NCBI GenBank assembly: GCA_035415725.1 | Contig: DAOOGN010000027.1 | Location: forward strand, 1 to 40,809 | Direction: 5' to 3' | DNA from: DSWT01 sp035415725 | GTDB lineage: Bacteria > Chloroflexota > Anaerolineae > B4-G1 > SLSP01 | Length of the DNA stretch: 40,809 nt | Shown here: piece after piece, positions 14,484 through 22,843 of the stretch | Position numbering within the stretch: position 1 is the first letter of the stretch | Layout: each line of letters opens with the position of its first letter | The notes under the pieces: generated by a model | The model's database searches: none | What the model was told of the DNA's origin: nothing | Seen by the model: only the letters and a program-made list of their open reading frames with translations | Position numbers and translations under genes: made by a program

Positions 14484-16027
14484 GCGATGCACTGTTGAAC
14501 ATCAACCGCGGGCGCACCACCCGCCAGGTACTCCCCGTCCCGCACTTCCCCAACGCCGATGACGCCGTCCATGCACAGATGGAAACGCGCCCCGCCGATG
14601 CCGTGGACATCCTGTTCGTCAACCCTCCCGCGCCCGACCGGGGCATCTGGATTCGCAGTCAACACCGGGTGGGACGGCGTTCCCGCGAGGGACAAATCTG
14701 GCCCCAGGTGGACCTGGCGCAGATGGCGGCACTCTTCCCCGATAGGCGCGTCGACATCGTCGATGCCATCCCGCAACGGATGACCTGGAAAGCGTTCGAG
14801 GCGTTGTTGTGGCAGAAGCGTCCGCGCTACTACGTCACCCAGGTGACGGCCCCCACGCTGCAAAACGATATGTTCGGCGTATTCCTCGCCAAGGCGCTCG
14901 GCGCGACGACGCTGGCCTTCGGCACGCACGTCACCCCAATCCCCCGCGAAACGATGCGTGCCTATCCTGCGCTGGATTACATCCTCTACGGCGAGCCGGA
15001 ACTGACACTGCGCGAGATCGTTGCAACGTTGGAACGTTCCAATGTTCCAACATTGAACCAGATTCTTGGGCTTGTCTGGCGCGATGGGAATGATGTGATC
15101 ATCAACCCGCCGCGGCCGTTTATTGAGGATTTGGATGCCCTGCCGCTGCCGCGTCATGACCTCCTGCCGTTCCAGAGCTACCGCGCGCCGCTGGTCGGCG
15201 GGCCGTACACTTTCGTCGTCTCCAGCCGGGGATGTCCGGCGCAATGCCGCTTCTGCATCAAGCACGTCTCCTACGGCCACTCCGTGCGCTTCCGCTCCCC
15301 GGAGAACGTTTTGGCGGAGATCGAGCAGTTGGTGAACCTGGGCATCCGCAAAATCCACATGTACGCCGACCTCTTCACCATCAACCGTGACCACGCGATG
15401 GGCATCAGCCAGGGATTGCTCGACCGCGGGCTAAAGATCCGCTGGACGTGCAACAGCCGTGTGGACTTTGTGGACCCCGAGCTGTTGCAGACGATGGCAC
15501 GCTCCGGCTGCTGGATGATCTCCTGGGGCATCGAATCCGCCGATCCTGCCATGCTCGAACGGATGCACAAGGGCATCACCCCCGCCGACGTGGAGCGCGC
15601 GCTGCGCTGGTCCAAAGAAGCCGGCATCATGAATTGGGGCTATTTCATCATCGGCCTGCCCGGCGAGACCGAGGACAGCATCCGCAAAACGATTACGTTC
15701 GCCAAAAAGCTGCCGCTCGACATCGCGCTCTTCCACATCGCCGCGCCGCATCCCGGCACACCCTTCTTCTTCGAAGTGGTTGAAAACGGCTGGTTCCGCC
15801 CCGGCACGCGCTGGGAAGAGGTGGATATGGACCGCTCCACCGTGCTCGATTACCCCAATCTCAAAGCCGAAGACCTGGAACGCTGGGCCAAGCGCGCGTT
15901 TCGTGAATGGGCGCTGCGTCCCGGCCCACTGTGGACGTACCTGAAGATGCTGGGGAGCAGTCCCTCCCTGTGGCGGGCGGCGTTGGATATCGGGTTGGAA
16001 AGTTTGGGATGGGTAAGGGGCGATTGA
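14480..16027 (+). CDS. B12-binding-domain radical SAM protein
   Basis: This 515-residue protein has an N-terminal cobalamin-binding-like Rossmann region (DILFVNPPAPD, and later VDLAQMAALFPDRRVDIVDA). The radical SAM domain has the iron-sulfur ligands Cys252, Cys256 and Cys259 in SRGCPAQCRFC, then ISWGIESAD and GYFIIGLPGETED. This is the BchE/HpnJ-like class, which methylates or rearranges unactivated carbons, often in lipids. A simple repeat (GTTGGAACGTTCCAATG near 15029) is embedded in the coding region and encodes LERSNVPTLNQ between the two domains. Start coupling (ATGA) with the glycosyltransferase suggests it acts on the same lipid or glycan, but the substrate is unknown. Confidence 0.88.
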   Translation: MSDALLNINRGRTTRQVLPVPHFPNADDAVHAQMETRPADAVDILFVNPPAPDRGIWIRSQHRVGRRSREGQIWPQVDLAQMAALFPDRRVDIVDAIPQRMTWKAFEALLWQKRPRYYVTQVTAPTLQNDMFGVFLAKALGATTLAFGTHVTPIPRETMRAYPALDYILYGEPELTLREIVATLERSNVPTLNQILGLVWRDGNDVIINPPRPFIEDLDALPLPRHDLLPFQSYRAPLVGGPYTFVVSSRGCPAQCRFCIKHVSYGHSVRFRSPENVLAEIEQLVNLGIRKIHMYADLFTINRDHAMGISQGLLDRGLKIRWTCNSRVDFVDPELLQTMARSGCWMISWGIESADPAMLERMHKGITPADVERALRWSKEAGIMNWGYFIIGLPGETEDSIRKTITFAKKLPLDIALFHIAAPHPGTPFFFEVVENGWFRPGTRWEEVDMDRSTVLDYPNLKAEDLERWAKRAFREWALRPGPLWTYLKMLGSSPSLWRAALDIGLESLGWVRGD

Positions 16028-16086
16028 AGATTGGATGAACGGATTGAACGGATTTTTGGGGCAATTTCTTTTTTAGGGGACAAGAT

Positions 16087-18699
16087 GTGGGCAAATTGAT
16101 ACGCAATCTCATGATGGCAGTGCTATTGGTGGGGATGACGCTAGGGAGCAAGCCGCCGCTCCTTCTGGCGCAGGAGGCGGGCGATGGGTGGGGCGAGCCG
16201 GTGAATCTCTCACAGTCCGGCGCCGCATCCGATCCTATCGTGGTCAACGGGCCGTATGGAATGCTCCAGGCGGTCTGGTGGGATAATTTCGACGGGTTGA
16301 CAACGGCGATTTTCGACGGCACCACCTGGTCGGATCCCGTCATCGCGCCGATCATCACCTTCACCGAAGAAGGAGACGTCATCTGGATTGTCTGGGAGGA
16401 AAAACCGCTCATCATCAGCGATGACGAGGGTTTCATTCACGCCTTCTGGACGGACACTGCCGACCCCTTCCAACCGGGCATCCGCCGGCTGCTGCATAGC
16501 CAGATGCGCATCGGATCGACGAGTTGGTCAACGCCTGTCGTCCAAGCGCGTGAGGTACTGGCCTATACCGTCGCGCGTGACCCGCAGGATGGTTTGATCT
16601 TCGCTTACGTGCGCAACGAACAGAGCGCCCAATTGCCCGCCGGCATCTACTTCAATTATCTCAGTGGGAGCGTTACCGCGAAGTTGCTGTATCCTACCCG
16701 CTATTTTAGAGGGGTCGAGGCGGAAGATGTCCATTTAAACCTGGTGATGGACGATCAAGGCGTCATCTATTGCGCCTGGGACGATCCCCGGCTCCAAAAG
16801 CCGCTCTACACCATCTCGGCAGACGAGGGAGAGACATGGACCGAGCCGCGCGCCATCGGCGACGATATGGAAAGCACCGCCAAACATCCGCACTTCCTGG
16901 ATGGGCCGGGCGAGCAGACGCTCCTGGTGTGGGAAGACAGCCGCGCCACGTGTGCTCTCTACCAGCAGGTGTCGTTGGACGGCGGCGCGACGTGGAGCGA
17001 GCGCGAACGCATCCTTGCAGGACTGCGCACCTGCCCGCAACAGATGGACACGTTGCGCACGGCTGAAGGCCAGGTCTTCCTGCTCGGCGGCAGTGGCAGT
17101 AGCCAATTGATACTGGCGGCATGGGATGGTGGGCGCTGGTCGGAGCCGAAGACATTGAGCTTCAGCTTCGAAGACCCCGCCGTCCGGCGGCGCGTCACAT
17201 TGGATAAACTGCATGCCATTTTGGTCGGCGATACACTCGCCGTGAGCGGTTTTGGACAGGATGGCGAGGTCTGGTTCCGGCAAGCGCAGGTGAGCGCGCT
17301 GACGTGGGCCTTTGCCCCGGCGGGGCCATGGACGAATCCGGTCAACGTCTCACAAGGCGAAGTGGTACCCGCGCTGCCGGTCCTAGCCGTCGATAACGAG
17401 GGGCGCATCCACGCGCTGTGGAACGAGGAGAGCGAAACGCCCACGACTGCCCTTTACTACGCCCACAACGAGGGCCCCGCCGACGCGACCCGCTGGACGC
17501 GACCCGTGCCGGTGCTGACCTCGGCGAACATGGCACGCCAGCCGGACATTGTCGCGGTGGGGGATCGACTGCATGCGGTGTGGAGCGGCGGCGCGAACGG
17601 CGGCATCTACTACAGCCACGCCTACGTCCGCGACGCCCACGTCGCCGGCGGATGGGAGACGCCGATTTTGCTCTCCACCGCCGGAGCGACGGGAAGCTGG
17701 CCGCACATCGTGGCCGATCTGGCCGGGACGCTGCACATCGTCTATGCCGTCGCGTTGAACGAGGGACGCGGCCTGTACTACACGCGCTCTGACGATGCCG
17801 GCGCGACGTGGACCACGCCGCAACGGATCCTCGACGCGGCGGCGCGCGGCTGGCCCCAAATCGACCATCCCACCCTCGCGGTGGATGTCCGGCGCACTTT
17901 GCACATAGCCTGGGTGCGGACGGCGCTGCCTAACGCGGGACTGCCGGAGGAGATCCTCTACAGTCACTCCGGCGACGCCGGCGAGACCTGGTCTGAGCCG
18001 TTCACCATCGCCAGTGGAGCCGCGGACTGGCCGCAACTGGCAACGACGTTCACCGGCGAGGTCCATATCGTGTGGCAGGAAGTCACCGGCGCCCACGGCT
18101 GGTACCATCGCTGGTCCGCCAATAACGGCGTCGATTGGTCGATGCGCACGCGGTTGCGCAGTATGGAGGGTATTGATGGGCCGATACGCATAGGGGTGGA
18201 TGGCGTGGGGGACGTGCATCTGGCGGCGCTCGGCTACGATGACGCCCAACAGCCCGCCTTGCTGTACACAGTCTGGCATGACCAGCAATGGAGTGATGTG
18301 GAGATGCTGCGCATGGCGCCGGGGTTCGTTGCCGCGCCGGGGGTAGCCGTGGCCGTGCAGCCCCTGCTCGGGCAGTTGAGCGTGGCCTTTCGCGGTGATC
18401 TGATCAACACCCAGGGGGCATTGCAAAGGGACATCTTCACCACACAGCGGGAAATCACCGCCGTCACCGCACTGCCCACGCCAGCCTTTACGCCGCAGCC
18501 GACGGCAACGCCGTTGCCGACGGCGACGCCGCTCCCCACACCGACGCCGCGTCCCACGGTCAACGTCGCGCCGCCGCCGGCAGGACAACAAACTGTGACC
18601 ATCGGGCCGCTCATATTGCCAGTTTACGCAATCGGTGGGATACTGGGAGCGAGCATCCTCGTCATACTCGCCATTCTGCTCGTGGCGCGACGACGGTAG
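16087..18699 (+). CDS. BNR/Asp-box repeat sialidase-like surface protein with C-terminal membrane anchor
   Basis: This is an 870-residue secreted protein. GTG 16087 follows AGGGG and is followed by a signal peptide (hydrophobic MMAVLLVGMTL, cleavage likely after LLLAQ). The body has Asp-box motifs at regular spacing: SADEGETW, SLDGGATW, SDDAGATW, SGDAGETW, SANNGVDW. This gives a beta-propeller like that of sialidases and BNR proteins. Near the end a Pro/Thr-rich spacer (TPQPTATPLPTATPLPTP) leads to one membrane helix (YAIGGILGASILVILAILL) and the basic stop-transfer ARRR. Catalytic residues of true sialidases (Arg triad, Tyr/Glu pair) are not obvious, so it may only bind glycans or proteins. 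It follows the radical SAM gene by 59 bases in the same direction. Confidence 0.85.
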   Translation: MGKLIRNLMMAVLLVGMTLGSKPPLLLAQEAGDGWGEPVNLSQSGAASDPIVVNGPYGMLQAVWWDNFDGLTTAIFDGTTWSDPVIAPIITFTEEGDVIWIVWEEKPLIISDDEGFIHAFWTDTADPFQPGIRRLLHSQMRIGSTSWSTPVVQAREVLAYTVARDPQDGLIFAYVRNEQSAQLPAGIYFNYLSGSVTAKLLYPTRYFRGVEAEDVHLNLVMDDQGVIYCAWDDPRLQKPLYTISADEGETWTEPRAIGDDMESTAKHPHFLDGPGEQTLLVWEDSRATCALYQQVSLDGGATWSERERILAGLRTCPQQMDTLRTAEGQVFLLGGSGSSQLILAAWDGGRWSEPKTLSFSFEDPAVRRRVTLDKLHAILVGDTLAVSGFGQDGEVWFRQAQVSALTWAFAPAGPWTNPVNVSQGEVVPALPVLAVDNEGRIHALWNEESETPTTALYYAHNEGPADATRWTRPVPVLTSANMARQPDIVAVGDRLHAVWSGGANGGIYYSHAYVRDAHVAGGWETPILLSTAGATGSWPHIVADLAGTLHIVYAVALNEGRGLYYTRSDDAGATWTTPQRILDAAARGWPQIDHPTLAVDVRRTLHIAWVRTALPNAGLPEEILYSHSGDAGETWSEPFTIASGAADWPQLATTFTGEVHIVWQEVTGAHGWYHRWSANNGVDWSMRTRLRSMEGIDGPIRIGVDGVGDVHLAALGYDDAQQPALLYTVWHDQQWSDVEMLRMAPGFVAAPGVAVAVQPLLGQLSVAFRGDLINTQGALQRDIFTTQREITAVTALPTPAFTPQPTATPLPTATPLPTPTPRPTVNVAPPPAGQQTVTIGPLILPVYAIGGILGASILVILAILLVARRR

Positions 18700-18733
18700 G
18701 CACGGCACTGAAACGTGAGCATTTTGGTCACTA

Positions 18734-18879
18734 TAACTCAAGTTGCTACCTTACCAAAGAAATGCGTTTTTTATCGCTGAGAGTGCAGAGTTCACGGAGA
18801 TTTCCTGGGATTTCTCTGCGTTTTCTGCGACCTCTGCGGTGAAACTTCCGTTTCTATGCACAGGTGGCAACTTGGGTTA
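18734..18879. repeat. Repeat D: 146-bp element with inverted ends
   Basis: The left end TAACTCAAGTTGCTACCT (18734) and the right end (ending 18879) are inverted copies with about 16 of 18 bases matching. The inside is AT-poor, with runs of TCTGCG-type sequence and no ORF. It is a single copy in this window and looks like a MITE or other non-autonomous element. Confidence 0.6.
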
Positions 18880-18931
18880 GATACGCATTTTGAATGTTGC
18901 AACGCGCCGAGATTCAAACGTTCAAACTTTC

Positions 18932-19082
18932 GGTTCTCTGGGATTTTGCGTGGTGATGGGAAAAACGGCTTTAGTTTTTGCCACGGATGACACGGATTCC
19001 ACTGATTTCTTATACTTTTCGTGTCGATCCGTGAAATCGGTGGCTAGTTTCCTGTTTCAACCCCACGAAATCCTGAAGAACC
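18932..19082. repeat. Repeat B, copy 1 (inverted ends GGTTCT/AGAACC)
   Basis: This 151-base element begins GGTTCTCTGGGATTT and ends AAATCCTGAAGAACC, imperfect inverted repeats of about 12 of 15. The core carries GGCTTTAGTTTTTGCCACGG and pairs of ACGGAT and ATCCGT that can fold back. Other copies are at 31651 and 36946. With repeat D it fills most of the 417-base gap 18700-19115. The remainder of the gap is simple sequence of the TTCAAACGTTCAAAC type. Confidence 0.8.
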
Positions 19083-19115
19083 AAACTTTCAAACGCAAAA
19101 GGAGATCAAGGGGTG

Positions 19116-20090
19116 ATGAAACGAGCGTTGGTTTGTGGGGCCGGTGGATTCATCGGCGGGCATTTGGTGAAGAAGCTCAAACGCGAGGGTTATTGGGTGC
19201 GCGGTGTGGACATCAGGGAGCATGAATTTGCACCGACACAGGCGGATGAATTCCTGAAACTGGATCTACGCCATCCTGAGAACTGCTGGCGGGCGCTGTC
19301 GCTGCCGGGCGGAACCTTCGACGAGGTCTACCAGTTGGCCGCCGACATGGGCGGGATGGGCTTCATCCACACGGCGGAAACCGAGATTATGTACAATAGC
19401 GTCCTGATCAACGTCCACATGACGCGCACGGCGGCGCTGTTGGGGGTGCCGCGCTACTTCTTCTCCTCGTCGGTCTGCGTCTACCGCAATATGCAGCCGG
19501 GTGAACCGGAAATGACCGAAGATGAAGCGATTCCGGCCCATCCCGATAACGAATACGGTTGGGAGAAGCTCTATTCCGAGCGTGTGGCACAGGCGTACAG
19601 CCGTCACTATCCCATGCAAGTACGCATCGCTCGTTTCCAGAACTGCTACGGGCCGGAGGGGACGTGGACAGGTGGACGCGAAAAGGCCCCGGCTGCCATG
19701 TGCCGCAAAATTGCCGAAGTCCCCGACGGCGGGACCATCGAAGTATGGGGCGACGGCTCCGCCATCCGCTCCTACACCTACGTGGATGATATGGTGAACG
19801 GCATCTATCTGTTGATGCAGTCGAACCTGGAAGGCGCGGTGAACATCGGCTGTCCGCAGTACGTGACCGTGGATGAGCTGGTGCACACCGTCGCCGAGGT
19901 CGCCGGGAAAACTATCCACATCAAACACGTGCCCGGGCCGGTAGGAGTGCAATCGCGTAACTTCAGCAACGAGCGTATCTACTCTCTGGGGTGGAAAGCG
20001 CAGTATAACCTCAAAGACGGGATCGCCAGGACGTATCCGTGGGTAGAAGAGCAGGTCAAGCGTTGGAACGTTGGAACGTTGCAACGTTGA
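19116..20090 (+). CDS. NAD-dependent sugar epimerase, GDP-mannose 3,5-epimerase-like
   Basis: This short-chain dehydrogenase-type sugar enzyme of 324 residues has the N-terminal Rossmann motif GAGGFIGGHL. LAADMGGMGFI follows, which is characteristic of GDP-mannose 3,5-epimerases. The catalytic SSS/YxxxK pair is in FSSSVCVYR and YGWEKLYSE. RSYTYVDDM lies near the substrate site. A GGAG site precedes two possible starts, GTG 19113 and ATG 19116; ATG was preferred because it gives the usual MKRALV. The last residues (KRWNVGTLQR) are encoded by a GTTGGAAC simple-repeat array, so the C-terminus seems to have been extended into intergenic repeat. It probably supplies a nucleotide sugar to the envelope pathway encoded around it. 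Confidence 0.88.
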   Translation: MKRALVCGAGGFIGGHLVKKLKREGYWVRGVDIREHEFAPTQADEFLKLDLRHPENCWRALSLPGGTFDEVYQLAADMGGMGFIHTAETEIMYNSVLINVHMTRTAALLGVPRYFFSSSVCVYRNMQPGEPEMTEDEAIPAHPDNEYGWEKLYSERVAQAYSRHYPMQVRIARFQNCYGPEGTWTGGREKAPAAMCRKIAEVPDGGTIEVWGDGSAIRSYTYVDDMVNGIYLLMQSNLEGAVNIGCPQYVTVDELVHTVAEVAGKTIHIKHVPGPVGVQSRNFSNERIYSLGWKAQYNLKDGIARTYPWVEEQVKRWNVGTLQR

Positions 20091-20118
20091 AACGTGCCCA
20101 CGTTCAAACGGGGGTTTC

Positions 20119-20970
20119 ATGACTGAAGAGGAGTTTGTGGCGCCGGTGGTGGTGATCGAACCTTCCCACGGCTGGGCCGCGCTGGGCTTGCGGGACGTCT
20201 GGGCTTACCGGGAATTGCTCTTCTTTCTGGTCTGGCGTGATTTGAAGGTGCGCTATCGCCAGACGGTGCTGGGCGTGCTGTGGGTAGTCCTGCAGCCGGT
20301 GTTGAGTATGGTGGTCTTCAGCCTGCTCTTTGGCGAATTGCTCAATGTGCCGTCGGGCGGTGTCCCTTACCCCATCTTCGCCTACGCCGCGCTACTGCCG
20401 TGGAACTACTTCGCCGCGTCGTTCAACCGTTCGTCGACCAGTCTGGTGGGCAGCGCGCACTTGATCACGAAGGTGTACTTTCCGCGCCTGGTGATTCCGA
20501 TCAGCGGCGTACTTTCGGGGTTGGTAGATTTCGCCGTAGCCTTTGTCGTCCTCATCGGCATGATGGTCGTCTACGGCATTCGCCCGACGCCGGCTGTGGC
20601 CCTGTTGCCGGCGTTTATGCTGTTAGCCATGGCGACGGCGCTCGGTTTTGGGCTATGGCTGTCGGCGCTCAACGTGCGCTACCGCGACATCAACTACTTG
20701 ATCCCTTACCTGGTGCAGGTGGGGATGTACCTGACGCCGGTGGTCTACGGCAGCACGTTGATCCCGGAGCGGTTCCGCTTTTTGCTAGCGTTGAACCCGA
20801 TGACCGGCGTGGTGGAAGGCTTCCGCTGGGCGCTGTTGGGCAATCATCTCGCCGACGCGCAGCCGCCGGGGGGCTTGTTCCCGGTCTCCATCGCCATCAC
20901 GCTCGTTATTCTGGTCAGCGGTGCGATCTTCTTCCGCCGTACCGAGCGCACTTTCGCGGATATTATCTAG
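20119..20970 (+). CDS. Polysaccharide ABC-2 transporter permease (Wzm/TagG family), orphan
   Basis: This protein of 283 residues has six membrane helices and the family signature near the N-terminus (YRELLFFLVWRDLKVRYRQT, LGVLWVVLQPVLSMVVF). Later it has LSALNVRYRDINYLIPY and LTPVVYGSTLIPE, typical of Wzm/TagG/KpsM permeases that export undecaprenyl-linked polysaccharide. ATG 20119 follows the G-rich ACGGGGGTTTC and was chosen over a longer in-frame start inside the previous gene. The ATPase partner normally follows at once, but here the next 690 bases are repeats (repeat C) and then RNase D. The ATPase is either elsewhere or lost. Confidence 0.9.
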   Translation: MTEEEFVAPVVVIEPSHGWAALGLRDVWAYRELLFFLVWRDLKVRYRQTVLGVLWVVLQPVLSMVVFSLLFGELLNVPSGGVPYPIFAYAALLPWNYFAASFNRSSTSLVGSAHLITKVYFPRLVIPISGVLSGLVDFAVAFVVLIGMMVVYGIRPTPAVALLPAFMLLAMATALGFGLWLSALNVRYRDINYLIPYLVQVGMYLTPVVYGSTLIPERFRFLLALNPMTGVVEGFRWALLGNHLADAQPPGGLFPVSIAITLVILVSGAIFFRRTERTFADII

Positions 20971-21132
20971 CGTTGGAACGTGGATAACGCACGGCGTCAG
21001 GCAAACCGGCCATGCGCCTACAAAACCAGGGATGAGAATATGTCAACGGATTCAACGGATTTTAACGGATTTCTCAACTCGCAATTTCTGACTATTTTCC
21101 CAGGAGTGCAACTGAACCTGCGGCATAGCCCC

Positions 21133-21616
21133 GGTAACTCTTCAGCCGCTCTTGCCAGGTAGTGAACGGGACTGCGGAGAGGGTGCGTAAGGGGGGTACT
21201 TGGAAACATGCCTATCTTGTCATCTAAAAGCACCCAGGCTATTTTATACAAGCGAGGTAACTGCCCAACCTGGCGCCAACTATCCAGACGGCCATGGACG
21301 AACCCTGGTGATCTGTAGCTTTCGCCCCTCCCCCTGTCCCCTCCCCAGTGTTTTCGCTGAGGAGGGGGAGAAAAATAAGGGGTAAACCCACCCAAAAAGT
21401 TCCCTTCCCCCTGCGTTGGCGCAGAGGGAAGGGGGATTTTTAGGGGGTGTGGCGGGCAGCGAAGCTGCCCGCCACACCCCCTCTTTTTTGCCTCCTTCTT
21501 CCCCGCTTGCGAGAGAGAAGGGGATTGGGGGATGAGAGGATCAACACCTATGGCCCTGTGATGTACCATCCCCCAAGCCCCGTGCGCCACCTGGCAAGGG
21601 TGGCTGAATAATGACC
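21133..21616. repeat. Repeat C, copy 1: composite element with inverted ends
   Basis: The left end GGTAACTCTTCAGCCGCTCT and the inverted right end (…GGCTGAATAATGACC, ending 21616) match the ends of copies at 33720 and 40671. The inside is rich in C- and G-runs and includes short fold-back sequences and one strong hairpin at 21443. No credible gene is present in 20971-21662; the first 160 bases are simple sequence (TCAACGGATTT repeats). The apparent 221-residue ORF on the minus strand is a reading of repeat sequence. Confidence 0.65.
21443..21490 (+). terminator. Very strong hairpin with T-run
   Basis: A perfect 18-base stem, GGGGGTGTGGCGGGCAGC with its complement, closes on a GAA loop and is followed by CTCTTTTTTG-type sequence. 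It works as an intrinsic terminator signature on the plus strand, after the orphan permease and before RNase D. It sits inside repeat C, so it may be part of the mobile sequence rather than a dedicated terminator. Confidence 0.6.
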
Positions 21617-21625
21617 GTTTTTTGT

Positions 21626-21653
21626 TTGACAAACGCATCTGAACGACGATAAT
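21626..21653 (+). promoter_or_regulatory. Promoter of the RNase D gene
   Basis: A perfect -35 TTGACA (21626-21631) is followed after 16 bases by GATAAT (21648-21653). The expected transcription start is about 21660, only a few bases before ATG 21663, so the mRNA would be leaderless or nearly so. No Shine-Dalgarno sequence precedes the ATG. Confidence 0.6.
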
Positions 21654-21662
21654 AAGCACATC

Positions 21663-22817
21663 ATGGCACAGCAAGACCCACAAGCGGCATCAACCACAAC
21701 CCTACCGGAGGTCATCGCCACGCCAGACGCGCTGCGCGACCTGGCGACGTGTTTGCTGCGTGAGCCACGCATCGCCGTGGATACCGAAGCCAACAGCCTC
21801 TACGCCTACCATGAGCGCGTGTGTCTCATTCAGATTTCGACGCCAGGCGCGAATTACCTGGTGGACCCACTGGCGCTGGACGACCTCAGTCCGTTGGCGC
21901 CGCTATTCGCGGCCCCGGACATCGAAAAGGTCTTCCACGCCGCCGATTACGATCTGATCATGCTGCGGCGCGACTTCGGATTCACGTGCGCCCATCTCTT
22001 CGATACGATGTGGGCGGCACGCATCCTCGGTTGGCCCCACGTGGGATTGGGCGACATCCTCGCCAGTACCTTCGGCGTTTACCTCAACAAACGCTACCAG
22101 CGCTATGACTGGGGCAAACGTCCCCTCAACGCCGAGGCGTTGACTTACGCCTGGATGGACAGTTTCTATCTGCTGGGTTTGCGGGAAATCCAGAAACGGG
22201 AATTGATCGCCGCCGGACGGTGGGCAGAGGCACAAGAGACTTTCACCTATCTCTGCCAGACCATTCATCCCCCCTGTTCTCCCCATGCCGATGATTTTTT
22301 CTGGCGCATCAAGGGCGTCCACGATTTGACGGCGGGCGAACAGCAAGTGCTCTACCGGCTACATCTCTGGCGGGACAGTCAGGCGCAGCAGATGGATCGA
22401 CCCGCCGTTAAAGTGATTTCCAATGAACGTCTGATCCGGTTGGCGCAGGTACAGCCGCGCAGTCGTGAAGAACTGGCCTCTGCCGGGTTGACCACCTATC
22501 AGGTGCGGCGCTTCGGCAACGGTGTCCTCAAAGCGTTGCATGGTGCGCCTGTTCCGCTGCCACCCTCCCCGTGCAATCATGAACGTCCTTCGGCAGACGT
22601 GCTCACCCGTTACAACAACCTGAAAGCCTGGCGTCGGGAGATCGCCGCCTGCCGGGGCGTCGACTCTGATGTGATCCTGCCCAACGCCGTTCTGTGGGAA
22701 CTGGCGGTACATCCCCCCACCACCCTGGAGCAATTACGCGACATCTCCGGCATCGGTCCCTGGCGGCAGGCAACCTATGGCCCGGATTTGCTCCGTATCG
22801 TGGCAAGGTCGGGCTAG
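21663..22817 (+). CDS. rnd: Ribonuclease D (DEDDy exonuclease with HRDC domain)
   Basis: This 384-residue protein has exonuclease motifs in order: IAVDTEANSLYAY (motif I, Asp and Glu), VFHAADYDLIMLRRDFG (motif II) and LTYAWMDSFYLL (motif III with Tyr and Asp in a DEDDy arrangement). The C-terminal half has two HRDC-like helical units; the second ends near LEQLRDISGIGPWRQATYG. RNase D trims tRNA and other RNA 3' ends. Length agrees with the family (about 370-390). ATG 21663 is the only good start and follows a strong promoter at leaderless distance. The next gene, also an RNase, starts 26 bases after the stop, so the two RNA-processing genes are probably co-transcribed. Confidence 0.92.
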   Translation: MAQQDPQAASTTTLPEVIATPDALRDLATCLLREPRIAVDTEANSLYAYHERVCLIQISTPGANYLVDPLALDDLSPLAPLFAAPDIEKVFHAADYDLIMLRRDFGFTCAHLFDTMWAARILGWPHVGLGDILASTFGVYLNKRYQRYDWGKRPLNAEALTYAWMDSFYLLGLREIQKRELIAAGRWAEAQETFTYLCQTIHPPCSPHADDFFWRIKGVHDLTAGEQQVLYRLHLWRDSQAQQMDRPAVKVISNERLIRLAQVQPRSREELASAGLTTYQVRRFGNGVLKALHGAPVPLPPSPCNHERPSADVLTRYNNLKAWRREIAACRGVDSDVILPNAVLWELAVHPPTTLEQLRDISGIGPWRQATYGPDLLRIVARSG

Positions 22818-22843
22818 ATAACAGAGAAAAGAGAGGCTATGAA

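Noticed and set aside
14351..15394. Long open frame (347 codons) on the minus strand
   Set aside because: It is antisense to the glycosyltransferase and radical SAM genes, and its composition (Arg/Asp/Val-rich, no motif) is that of a high-GC shadow frame.
17383..18741. Long open frame (452 codons) on the minus strand
   Set aside because: It is antisense to the BNR-repeat protein, has no recognisable motif and is explained by codon bias of the real gene.
21018..21683. A 221-codon minus-strand ORF in the gap after the orphan permease
   Set aside because: It reads through repeat C, a perfect hairpin and simple repeats. The protein is low-complexity and overlaps the rnd promoter.
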